Source: Linanthus parryae
Lineage: Eukaryota; Streptophyta; Magnoliopsida; Ericales; Polemoniaceae
Length of the DNA stretch: 64,000 bases
NCBI GenBank assembly: GCA_023055425.1
Contig: JALGPY010000005.1
Location: 76,053,495-76,117,494, forward strand
Direction of reading: 5' to 3'
This document shows positions 44,492-56,099 of the stretch, in pieces. Below the pieces are notes generated by a model. The model did not search any database, was not told the origin of the DNA, and saw nothing but the letters and a program-made list of their open reading frames with translations. Positions within the stretch are counted from its first letter, which is position 1, and every line of letters begins with the position of its first letter. The position numbers were made by a program, and so were the translations under genes.

Positions 44492-46647
44492 CTAGAGCCA
44501 ATCTGGTGCATCTCTTATGCCTATAGATCTAGTAATCCCTTCATGCTTTCGCTGAACGAGCGGCTTCGTCAGTGGATCTGAGAGATTGTTATCTGTTGGA
44601 ATCTTGCATATCTTTACATCTCCTCTATCGTTCATTCCATGAATGAGATGGATTCTCCTAAGTACATGCTTTGATTTCTGGTGTGATCTAGGATCCTTGG
44701 CTTGTGTGATCGCCCCAGAGTTGTCACAGTACAACACCATGGGATCCACAATGCTAGGAACCACACCAAGCTCAGTGATAAACTTCTTTATCCAAACTGC
44801 CTCCTTTGCTGCGCCTTTAGCAGCAATGTACTCAGCTTTAGTTGTAGAATCAACAACTGTCTCTTGCTTGGAACTCTTCCAGCTCACAGCTCCTCCATTC
44901 AGGCAAAACACATACCCCGACTGTGATCTGTAGTCATCCTTGCCGGTTTGGAAGCTCGCATCAGTATAACCGATTACACTGAATTCTTCCTCACCTCTAA
45001 ATATCAAGAACGCATCCTTAGTTCTTCTCAAGTACTTGAGGATGTTCTTGACAGAAATCCAGTGACTCTCACCCGGATTAGATTGATACCTGCTTGCCTT
45101 ACTCAATGCGTATGAAAGATCTGGGCTAGTACACAACATGGCGTACATGATGGCCCCTATGTCCGATGCATAGGGAATCCTACTCATTCGGTCCTTCAAA
45201 TCTCATTGGAGGGACAATCAGCCCTTGAGAGGGTGACTCCATGCGACATGGGCAAGAATCCCTTCTTGGAATCTTGCATGTTGAACCGTTTCAACACCTT
45301 GTCTATATATGTACTTTTGCTTAGGACAAGCAACTTTCTAGATCTATCTCTCTAGATCTTGATACCCAGTATGTAAGCTGCATCCCCTAAGTCCTTCATT
45401 GAGAAACACTTCCCTAATCAATCTTTAACATATTGCAAGGTATGAATGTCGTTTCCAATGAGTAGTATGTCATCCACATACAAGACCAGAAACACAACAG
45501 AGCACCCACTAACCTTCTTGTAAGCACAGGGCTCATCTTCGTTCTTGATGAAGCCAAAATCTTTGACCGCGTCATCAAAACGTCGATTCCAACTCCTAGA
45601 AGCTTTCTTCAATCCATAAATGGATCGTTGTATCTTACATAATTTATTGGCATGCTCTGGATCCTCAAAATTCTCTGGTTCTGTCATGTACACATCCTTT
45701 AGGAGGTTTCCATACAAAAACGCTATTTTGACATCCATCTGCCAAATCTCATAGTCATAGTAAGCTGCAATAGCAAGTAGGATACAAATGGATTTGGTCA
45801 TAGCGACTGGTGAAAATGTTTCATCATAATCAATACCATGAATCTGACTATACCCTTCTTCCACCAATCGCCCCTTGTATGAAACTACCTTGCCATCCAT
45901 GTCGGCCTTCTTCTTGAAGACCCACTTGCACACTATGGGCCGAGCCCCTTCAGGTGGTTCCACCCAAGTCCATACTTTTTTGTAGTACATGGATTCCATT
46001 TCGGATCTCATGGCTTTAAGCCACTTCTTAGAGTCTGGTCCTTTCATGGCCTCTCCGTAGGTAGTAGGCTCATCATCCATGAGTGGTACGTCATCGGGCT
46101 CAGTCACGAGAATTCCATACCTCTCCGGCTCATGACGTACCCTACTCGACCTACGGAGTTCCTGTGTTACTTGAAAAAGTTCCTCCACAATAGTTTGTGG
46201 TTCCTGCTCATGCTCCATCATCGGATCAGTGTTTTGTGGTTCTTGAATTTCTTCAAGTTCTACAGTCCTCCCACTTGCTTCTTTTAGACGAACTCTTCCT
46301 AGAAACACGCCGGTCCGAGGTACAAACACTTTGTTCTCGGTTGGATTGTAGAAATAATATACTTTCGTTTCCTTAGGATATCCCACAAATTTATACTTAT
46401 CCGTTTTGGGTCCGAGTTTGTCTGTTTGTAAACGCTTTAAATAGACATCGCAACCCCAAATCTTCATAAATGACACTATGGGACGCTTCCCAGTCCATAT
46501 CGCATATGGTGTCTTCATTACCGATTTGGACGGAACACGGTTAATGGTGAAAGCTGCAGTCAATAGAGAATTTCCCCAAAACGATATCGTAAGATCTGTT
46601 TGACACATCATAGATCGGTTCGTATCCAATAGGGTGCGTTTCCCACG
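44492..46647 (-). pseudogene. Outer copia pol remnant: integrase end, RT, RNase H
   Basis: Reading down from 46647: RGKRTLLDTNRSMM and FWGNSLLTAAFTINRVPSKS (integrase end), KIWGCDVYLKRL, then RT from about 46080 with KWVFKKKADMDGK, QMDVKIAFLYGNL and LVLYVDDILLIGND (about 45470). An in-frame TGA at 45418 and a further stop in the next 60 codons precede a frameshift. RNase H lies at 45199-44492 (YTDASFQTGKDD, STTKAEYIAAKGAAKEA, DNSGAI). The copy is dead. Confidence 0.9.
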
Positions 46648-46870
46648 CCTGCCAAGGGTGGTTACACCTACTTCATTTAATTTTCTGATGACTTCAGTAG
46701 ATATGGATCTGTTACCTTATGAGGGCCAAATCCAAATCCTTTGAATTATTCAAAGAATTCAAGAATGAAGTAGAGAAGCAACCAGGAAAAAGTATTAAGG
46801 CTCTACGATCGGATTGTGGAGGAGAATAATTAAGTCAAGAGTTTGATGAGTATCTTAGAGGAGGCCGTAA
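46648..46870 (+). pseudogene. Copia integrase core fragment in opposite orientation
   Basis: The plus strand reads KGGYTYFI*FSDDFSRYG, then after a frameshift KSKSFELFKEFKNEVEKQ and IKALRSDCGGE. This is the integrase segment that should directly precede the minus-strand part ending at 46647. About 35 residues between the two are missing. Confidence 0.8.
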
Positions 46871-47199
46871 ACCAAACCACAAAGAAACAACCACAACTTA
46901 GGCCATATCCATCCACTATGCAACAAAGCACATAATATAGTTAAAACCAATTTTTAACGCACTTGTTCAATTTTAGTTGAAATTAGGCAACTAGGGTCAA
47001 AACGGTCCAAGGGGTCCACCCTCACCAGGACCGAACAACCCAAGGACCAAGGCACGACATTGGGCCGGTCGACCAAGCCCCACGCGCGGCACGCTAGGCT
47101 GGCCTAGGCCCTTGGCCGTGCCGTAGCTTGGGCGGCAAGGCAAAGGGGGCGGTCCCATAGGGGGTTTAACACTTTATGGAATTGTTTCAAAAAAAATTA
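46871..47199. other. Unassigned segment before the SIRE-like insertion
   Basis: No coding match. The part at 47035-47165 is strikingly GC-rich (ggccggtcgacc, ctggcctaggccc) compared with its surroundings. It ends with AATTA (47195-47199), the probable target site of the SIRE-like element. Confidence 0.4.
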
Positions 47200-48454
47200 T
47201 GTTAGTTCAACTCAGTTTCAAAGGCTTGAAATATCTACTCTATTTCAAGGCCTTGAAACAACTTTCAAAGCTTTGAAACTGGATATGCTTTTTATGCATG
47301 AACTTAGGGGGAGTTTCTGATCTTAATTAAACTCCTAAATCCCTGTGCTTGATCAGTTGTTATTTGCTGATGAAAGAAAAAGTATTTTGAAACTCTAAAA
47401 TGCATCTAATTCATCTGTTTGAACAAATTTTTGCAGGGATACTGTGTTTCCTATTTTGTAGGAATCTTTTTCCTAACTTATGTTTTGCAGAAAAGGAAAC
47501 TGCTTGATGATTTGATTCTGTGATCAATCTGCTGGGATTAAAAGCTTCCAAACATATTTCTAACAAGATCAAATCGGTATTCTTGAAGATACTGAGCAAC
47601 TAGCCGTTGGAGGAAGTTGTTAGAAGAGTCAAGATTTGAAGCTAGTTTTCAGGAAAGTTGATTGAGAAGATTCTGAAGATCTTCAATTCAAACTGGGTGT
47701 TTAAAAAGAGAATTGCTGAAGGAATTCGATAAAAAACTACACAGAGCAATTCACAGAGACACAAAAACAAATTCAGGTATTGACAAGCAACAAAGTAGCA
47801 TATCCATTTTCCTCAATCCAATCATGTGAAGAACACTGCAGACTCATTGCAGACTTAGTAATAGTGTTCTTCTATTTTGAGCTTTATTTGTATATCATTT
47901 GATAATACTTCTAGTTCTTATTCTCGTAGATTGTTCAAGGTTAACAATAGTGAATTCTTAGTTAATCAGTTAGCTATAGCTGGTAGTAGATAGGTTAGTG
48001 AGAACCACAAGCTGTAACAGAGTAAGAAATCTCTCTGTGCTTGAGATCTAGGGCTTAACTTTTGATTAATAAGAATAGAGTTGAAAATCATGCAGGGAGA
48101 AGACCCCTGAGGTAGATAAGTATGTTCAATTGGACTGAACTCTATATATCTTGTGTCTCTTGCATTTACTTTTCAATTCCATACTTAGTTCTTTTGCATC
48201 AAACAAAACAGTTTCATTTCAAGGGTTTGAAACTCATTTCAAGGCCTTGAAATAAACTAGTCTCTTTATACTTCAACTGTTTTCATTCCAAGGGCTTGAA
48301 ACTCATTTCAAGGCCTTGAAATACTCTTCACTCATTACAATTCTTTTTGAAACCACTCTTCTTGTAAGTTTAGCAAAATTTAGCATACTCTATTCAACCT
48401 CTCACCCCTTCTAGAGTATTGATCCTGTATTTCTGCCTACTGTACACCCCTTCA
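47200..48454 (+). repeat. Left LTR of the SIRE-like element
   Basis: Starts TGTTAGTTCAACTCAG and ends CCCCTTCA. It contains palindrome copies at 47216, 47243, 47263, 48217, 48237 and 48306. The primer-binding site TTGGTATCAGATC follows directly (about 48456-48468). Confidence 0.92.
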
Positions 48455-48455
48455 A

Positions 48456-48468
48456 TTGGTATCAGATC
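48456..48468 (+). promoter_or_regulatory. Primer-binding site (tRNA-iMet type)
   Basis: TTGGTATCAGATC lies one base after the left LTR; it matches TGGTATCAGAGC except at the penultimate base of that consensus. Confidence 0.8.
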
Positions 48469-48503
48469 TTCTATCACTGCATAGATGTAACCATCTTCTG
48501 ATT

Positions 48504-50283
48504 ATGATTACTGTAGGTGATGGTGGTTTCTCTCAAGGAAGAGCTGCTAACAGACCTCCTCTCTTATGTGGAGACAATTTTTTCCTTAGGAGAGCCTTGA
48601 TAAAAATGTTCATCATTGATAAAGACATAGAGCTTTGGAGTATCATACAGAATGGTCCTCACACTTTCTACACAGAGAAAGATGGGAGTAGAACTCCTGA
48701 AGACTCACTATCTGCTTCTGAGTTAGAACAGTTTTCCAAAAATTTAAAGCTATGAATCTCTTATATTGTGCTTTGAGTGAAAATGAGTTCAACAGGATTT
48801 CAAGTTGCAAGACTGCCAAGGAGATCTGGGATAAGCTTGTGGTGAATTTTGAAGGGACCAGCCAAGTCAAGCAAACCAAGATCAATATATATCTCAGGCA
48901 ATATGAGTTTTTCAAGATGAATGGACATGAGTCAATTAGAGACATGTTCAAGAGATTCACTGATATTGTCAACAATCTTGATTCATTGGGAAAACATATG
49001 TCCAATGAAGAAAATGTTAGAAAGATTCTGAGAAGTCTTCCAAAAGCAAAATGGGAACCAAAGACTACTGCTATTGAAGGAGCTCAAGATCTATCATCTC
49101 TTCAACTTGATGACCTACAAGGAAGACTCCTTACACATGAAATAACTATGAATGAAGTTGATAAAGAGTTACCAGAAGGTAAAAAGAATCTAGCTCTCAA
49201 GGTAAAGGAGAATGAGCCATCTAAAAGACTTGAAATTGAAGAAGATGATGATGAAGATCATATTGCTTTGATTTCCAAAGCCTTGACCAGAATTCTCAAA
49301 ATAAAGAAAAACTTTGGAAACAAGGACTTCAGAAGAGAAATAAACAGATCCTCCAGTAGAAAAGACTACAAAGGTAAATCTTCTTTACATGGTAAAAAGC
49401 CTAAAGTAATGAATTGCTTGAGTGTGGTGATGCATGACACGTTATTAGAGACTGTCCACACAAAAAGAGCAAAAACTTTCAGAAGAAAGATCATGATAGA
49501 AGAAAGAAAGCTATGATAGCTTCATGGAGTGATTCAGAAACCTCAAGTGACTCTGAATCTGAAGATGAACATGCCAACCTATGCTTTATGGCCAAGCAAG
49601 ATGAAAATTCTGAAAAGAACATTGAGGTAATGGAGAAGACTATCTCAAAGAGATTAGAGTTTTGAAAGAAAAATTCATGAGCAGGCAAAAGAAAACTTGC
49701 ATCTTGTTTTTCTGAGTCAGAACCTTGAAATTTCTCAGAATATAACTGACAGTGATTTCAAGGCCTTGAAAACCAGTTTCAAAGCCTTGAAAACACATGT
49801 CAAGGAGTAGTCACCGAGAAATATATTATGAGTAACAGTATTGTTAATCTAAGGCATCAAGTTGATGAATTGGATAAACAGAAGACTACTCTAACTGAGA
49901 AACTTCACGAATCTGAATCAGCCATGACAAAACTTACAGGCTTAGAAAACAACTTGAACTTGATTCATGAAGGTAGCTTAAAGTCTGTTCACAAAATTGG
50001 TATTGGATACAATTCAACTTTTCCCAGGAAGAACAATACCAGATTTGTGAATTTTGGAAGAAAAACATCTCCTCAGTGTCATTACTGCAATAAAATTGGT
50101 CATCTTAAAATGACTTGTCCTTTCAGAAGAAGAGATCCTCACATAACGAGGAATACTTTCTTAGTTCAACTCAAAGGACAAGTTAGACAGATTTGGATTC
50201 CTAAACGGATTAGACTACCCAACATGGTTGACCCTGAATATGAATCTAAATTCCACACTTGGTCTAACAGCTGGGTAAGGTAG
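48504..50283 (+). pseudogene. Gag of the SIRE-like element
   Basis: ATG at 48504. A frameshift near 48750 joins to an open stretch 48752-49516 with the UBN2 gag core (TAKEIWDKLVVNFEGTSQVK, FKRFTDIVNNL, ILRSLPKAKWEPK). A first zinc knuckle near 49410-49450 is damaged. Another frameshift leads to the segment 49520-50283. That segment has a coiled-coil part (RHQVDELDKQKTTLTEKLHE) and an intact second knuckle, CHYCNKIGHLKMTC (50079-50120). The coding sequence at 49756-49792 includes two copies of the palindrome. Confidence 0.88.
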
Positions 50284-50319
50284 TGAATGGTGTTTGCAGG
50301 TTGTCACCAAGACCAAAGA

Positions 50320-53300
50320 ATAGAAATGGTTTATGGACAGTGGTTGCTCAAGACATATGAGTGGAAATAGATCTTTATTCTCAGAGTTGAAGGAGCAATA
50401 CAAAGGTTCAATCACACTTGGTGACAAAGGCAAATGCAGCATTCTAGGTATTGGTAAAGTTGGTACAGATTTTGAAAATTCTATTTCTGATGTATACTTA
50501 GTTGATGGTTTGAAATTTAACGTGCTTAGTGTATCTCAGCTTGTGATAATGGTAATAAGGTTATTTTTGACAAAGATAAATGTGTGGTGCAAGATGAGAA
50601 ATCTGGCAATTGCATCCTCACTGCCTCTAGGTCAAACAATGTCTATACTTTTCAAACTAACAAAGTTGTAGGAGAAAACTTGAAGTGTCTCAAGGCCTTG
50701 AAAGAAGATTCAAAGATTTGGCACAAAAAGTTTGGGAACATCAGCTTGCATACCTTGAACAAGCTAGTTTCCTCGAACTTAGTAAGAGGTCTAGCCTCTA
50801 TCAATTTCAAAGATGAAGAAGTATGCAAGGAATGTGCACAGGGCAAGAAAACTAGAAGCTCATTCAAACCAAAAGAACTTTGTAAGTACTACTAGACCCA
50901 TTGAATTACTGCACATATGGATCTCTGTGGTCCGATGAGAACTCCAACTCCAACGAGTAAGAAGTACATGCTTGTTAATGTAGATGATTTTTCCAGATAT
51001 ACTTGGGTTATGTTTCTTAGAGAAAAATCTAAAGATCTCACTAAATTTTCAAAGTTTTGTAGAGAACTTCAAACCTTGAAAAACCTACTTATTGCTTCAA
51101 CCGGAAGTGATCATGGTAGAGAGTTTGATCAACTTGAGTTTGATGTATTCTATTCAAAGCATGGTATCTCTCACAATTTTTCCGCTCCTCGAACTCCTCA
51201 ACAGAATCGAGTTGTTGAAAGAAATACCATGACTCTTGAAGACATGTCAAGAACAATTCTTCTGGAAAACAAATTGCCAAAGTACTATTGGGAAGAAGCT
51301 GTGAATACAACAAACTATATTCTTAATAGGTGCTTGAGTAGGCCTATACTGAAGAAGACTCCTTATGAGCTATTCAAATGAAGAAAGCCAAACATTTCTT
51401 ACTTCAAACCTTTTGGTTGTACCTGCTATGTTCATAATAATGGTAAGGACAATCTTGATAAGTTTGATGCAAGAAGTGATGAAGGTATTTTTCTTGGTTA
51501 TTCACAGACAAGCAAAGCTTATAGAGTTTATAATAAGAGAACCAAGCTTGTTGAAGCAAGCATTCATGTCATATTTGGTGAAAGCTATGATGGTTCTTTG
51601 AGTGATGGTTTTGCAGATCTTAATCTGAACAAGCATGATTCAGATACTGAAGAAGATTCCTCAAAAATTTCCAAGGAAATCTTACAGGAACGAAGAAGGC
51701 AATTTCAAAGCCTTGAAAATAAGGTTCACAGTCTTGAAACAAAATCTCCAGAGAAGACAGCAGATCAAGCAACTACTTCAAGTTCTCGAAGACTTGAAAA
51801 ACAGATTGGAGAGCCTGAACCTTGGACACCACTGAAGAGATTTAAATATCTCTCATCTCATCCTGCTGATAATATTATTTCTGATCCAACCACTGGTACA
51901 CAAACCACATCAAATTTGAAGAATCTATGTGCTTTTAATGTTTTTATTTCTCTTATAGAACCTAAAAATGTGAAGGAAGCATTACAAGAAGCAGACTGGA
52001 TCATAGCTATGCAAAGTGAACTCAATAACTTTGAAAGGAACAAGGTTTGGAATCTAGTTCCTCCACCAAGAAATCAGTCTGTTATTGGCACCAGATGGGT
52101 TTTCAGAAACAAGTTAGATGAGAATGGAAAGGTAATCAGAAACAAAGCTAGATTGGTAGCTCAAAGCTACAATCAAGAAGAAGGTATTGACTATGAAGAA
52201 ACTTTTTCTCCTGTTTCCAGGTTAGAAGCAATTAGAATTCTACTTGAATTTGCATCTCACAACAACATGAAACTTTTTCAAATGGATGTGAAGTGTGCAT
52301 TCTTAAATGGCTATTTGTAAGAAGAAGTTTATGTTGCTCAACCTCCAGGTTTTGAAAATGACAAGTTTCCAGGTCATGTTTATAAACTTGACATGGCTCT
52401 TTATGGTTTGAAACAAGCTCAAGGGCTTGGTATGAAAGATTGTAAAAGTTTTTACTGGAAAATGATTTCAAAAGAGGATTAGTAGATAAGACCCTTTTCA
52501 TAAATACTCATGAGAAATACATGCTTGTAGTTCAAATTTATGTTGATGATATTCTGTTTGGAGCTACTAATGATCTTCTCTATAAGAAATTTTCAAGTCT
52601 TATGAGCAGGGAATTTGAAATGAGCTTGATGGGAGAATTGAACGTTTTTCTTGGACTTCAAATTCATCAGATTAAGAAAGACATATTCCTACATCAAAGC
52701 AAGTACAAAAGAGACTTGCTGAACAAATATAGTATGTCTCAATCAAAAGAAATCAAGACCCCCATGAGTTCAACATTGTCTTTAGACAAAGATGAATCTG
52801 GTAAGAGTGTGAATGTGAAAGAGTATAGAGGTATGATTGGATCATTACTATATCTCACAGCTAGCAGAACAAATATCATGTCCAATGTTTGCATGTGTGC
52901 TAGATTTCAAGATGATACTAAAGAATCACACTTTACTGCAGTTAAAAGAATTTTTAGATATCTCAATGGAACCAAAGACTTAGGGCTTTGGTATCCAAAA
53001 AAATCTAATTTATCTTTGTGTGACTATTCAGATGCTGACTTTGCAGGATATAAAGTTGATAGAAAGAGTACATTAGGATGCTGCCAATTCCTTGGATCAT
53101 CTTTAATCAGCTGTAATTCAATGAAGCAAAACTCAGTTGCACTATCAACAGCACAAGCCGAATACATAGTAGCTGGAGCTTGTTGTTCACAAGTGTTGTG
53201 GATAGTACAAAAAATTAGAGACCTTGGATTTGATTTTAGAGACATATCAAATGTGAAAACACAAGTGCAATATCAATTACAAAGAATCCAGTTCAAAATT

Positions 53301-53470
53301 CAAGAACAAAGAATATTGATGTTAGACATCACTTCATCAGAGATAATGCTGAAAAAGTGATATTGTTCTTGAATTTCTTTCTACTAACATGCAATTTTCA
53401 GACATCTTCACTAAATCATTACGAGATGAAAGATTCTCATCCTTGAGATTAGAATTGGGCATGCTAAATA
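50320..53470 (+). pseudogene. Pol of the SIRE-like element (PR, INT, RT, RNase H)
   Basis: Protease: MDSGCSRHMSGN at 50333. GAG-pre-integrase: IWHKKFGNISLHTLNKL and CKECAQGKKTRSSF (about 50717-50860). Integrase core: [69 protein letters not shown] ending in an in-frame TAA at 52318-52320, then IYVDDILFGATND (52534-52572). RNase H: YSDADFAGYKVDRKST and LSTAQAEYIVAGACCSQ. Several stops and frameshifts (near 50545, 51379, 52320, 52420-52500, 53270) break it. Confidence 0.92.
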
Positions 53471-53939
53471 AAGAAGCATTGGTTTAGGCGAAGAATCAGG
53501 TAAGTACAAGGTAAGTATTATGTGTTTCAAATGTTTGAACTGATTTCAAAGCCTTGAAAATCTTTTTCAAAAATTTGATTATATGTGCCTTAACAATATA
53601 CCCTTTCAAGGCCTTGAAATACTTTCCAAAGCCTTGAAAATTAGATTGTATGTTGTTTAGTTAATAATATGGATCTTTCAATGTTGGGTGTTATCTTTGT
53701 AGATAATTGCTCAATATTGCCCTCAATTTTCAAATACCCCTTTTCAGCCAAAATAGTATTATATTATTTACTTCCAACGGCATACACAATTTTTGATTCT
53801 TTTTTACTCAGCAAATCTTCAAAGATTAGGAAAAAAATTCAGTTTCCTTTTCAAAACCTGAAACTCTTTACTATTTATCTTCTTCTTTCTTTTCCTCCTT
53901 CGTATCTATCCTACCTTTCTCTTCTACTCCCCAAACCCA

Positions 53940-55736
53940 ATGAACACTAGAAGAGCCTCTAACAGAATGAAAATGGCTGGTGGTTCAAAGGCTGCTACAA
54001 AAAAGAAAAGAAAAGAACGGCTACAGTTGAAGAGGTTCAGACTATCAATGGTGATTCATGTTCAAAGACTCCTACTGAAGAAGGCATGGCCCCTACTCCT
54101 ACCAAGAATAAGGAAAAGAAAGATCAGACACCATTTTCTAGCAAAAAGAAGAAGAAAATGGAGTTTGCTCCAAAAAAGCAGAAAGGGATTCAGATTGGTA
54201 GCCCTAAGAAGGTGAAGAAGAAGGCTGACAAAGCAGACAAGGGAAAATGAAAAATAATAGAGGATGAGCCAGAGGAGAACATTGAGATGGCACTACAGAT
54301 CTATTTAGAAAAAGAAGAAATCCACTGGTAAGAAATCATCCCTTGATAACAAATGGTTCATTACTAATTTTTCTAGAGGTTAATGGCTAGATGGATTTGC
54401 TTCTAATTCAGTTGCATTCTGTAGTATGATAAGTGTTTCTATGTTGAATGGTATGAATCAGAAGTGCATTAAGATGTTGAAGAAAAGCTATATTTGGTTT
54501 GTTCTAAACCCTCCAGAGATAGCCTACCCCAGACTCACCAGATTCTTTTACCTAAACATGAAACAACTCAAAAATTCTGTGAACCTGGTGATTCAAACCA
54601 AAGTTGCTGGCATTGATATGGAACTAGATCACTCTGAGTTTGCCAATGTTATAGGTTGTCCAAAGAAGTATGAAACCAGTAATCACCCTCCTAAGAGTGA
54701 AGCCCTGAAACTGGCCAAAGAAGAATTCTTTCTACCCAGCACCTCTACCACATCCAAGCAGTTAACACACTCTGTGCTAACTGTTGAAGACAAAGTCTTG
54801 TTTACAATCTTGATGAGCTGTGTGGTACACAGGGAGAACTCAAAGGAGCTGATAACTGAAATGGTATTGTACTTAATGTATTTAGTTATGCATGGTTATG
54901 AGATTGGTCTTCCAAAAACTGTGATGGAACACGTACTCTATTGCCAAACCAATAAGAGAAAGCATCCCTTGCCATATGCCAATCTGCTTACCTCATTCTT
55001 TCAACAGTTTGAAATTCCAACTGACAGGGAAGAAACTATCACTACTGGTTTTGGTATGCTTGATGAGAAAGCATTTGAGAAAATTGGTGTAGTGAAAACC
55101 AGTGCTAAGATTTGGAAGTTGTACTCAGATTTGACAGATGAAGAGCTGAAATCCAAGAAGTTTCTTAAACCAACGGCCTTGACCCCTACTTCAAGATAAA
55201 CCTCTCAACCTCGAGATCTCTCCTTGGTTCTTCAGAAACTTGATGGACTTGAAAGGATATGGATGAACTGAAGGAGAATCAACATGAGTTCGGAACTGAG
55301 TTTCAACAGACAAAGTACATGGTTGAAAACATCTTAAAGAGCATGACTAGGTTTGATGTGCCTGAATAAGTATCTCAAGCTGCAGAGGGAACCATGAAGA
55401 ATGGCTCAACCGAGGAACTTTTGATTGAGCAAACTATTCAAGAAGAGACCACTGGGGTGAAGGAAAAAGGAAAGCAAGTGGATGAGGAACCAGCTGATGA
55501 AGATCTAGATCAAGAAGAAGTTGACAGTCCAGATTCATGAATATTGCTTAAGGGCTTAAAGAAGAAGACAAAGAATCCAATTATTCTAGAAATAGTGACT
55601 GGAACTGATCTGTTTGAAGGAGAAGGTGGAGCTGGTGATAAAGAGGAAGAAGCTGGAGCTCAAGAAGAAGAATAGGAAAATGAAGAAGATAGTGAGGAAG
55701 GAGATGCAGAGTAGCAAGAAGATGACCCAACCCCTT
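53940..55736 (+). pseudogene. Extra ORF after RNase H (env-position, PF20167-like) of the SIRE-like element
   Basis: ATG at 53940 begins a Lys-rich N-terminal part (KAATKKKRKE; after a frameshift, more KKKKK/KKVKKK stretches). An open frame at 54426-55199 carries a conserved-looking domain with LTRFFYLNMKQL, VAGIDMELDHSEFANVIG and LPKTVMEHVLYCQ, which resembles the 'putative plant transposon protein' family often found at this position in SIRE elements. A Glu/Asp-rich tail follows to 55736, broken by several stops. No signal peptide or clear membrane segment is visible, so an envelope function is not supported. Confidence 0.65.
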
Positions 55737-56088
55737 AAATCTTGCCTACTCTTTCTTTATTTTTCAAGGCCTTGAAATCCTTCTCAAAGTCTTAAAAAAT
55801 CTATCTTTTCAACATTTTTCTTAATTTTTTTTCCAAAACTTTGATCCAACATTCTCTCATTCTTTTTTAATGAAAGTCTAAAAGGGGGAGAAATTTAGGT
55901 TATTATTTGTTTACTAGAGACCTGGTTTTGGTGGTCAGTAGGATTATCCGAACATTGCTGTTATTTGCTGTTTCTCAGTAAGTTAATAAGTTGGATTTCT
56001 TTGGATATTATGTGCTATGACTTATTAAGCTATGTGCTAATGAGTATTTTTTGCAGAAACATAGTTTCAAACAGACTGTGTCTTTCAT

Positions 56089-56099
56089 CAAGTGGGAGA
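56089..56099 (+). promoter_or_regulatory. Polypurine tract of the SIRE-like element
   Basis: AAGTGGGAGAT directly precedes the right LTR start TGTAAG. Confidence 0.85.

Noticed and set aside
53024..53245. Minus-strand frame of 73 codons
   Set aside because: Antisense of the SIRE-like RNase H domain.
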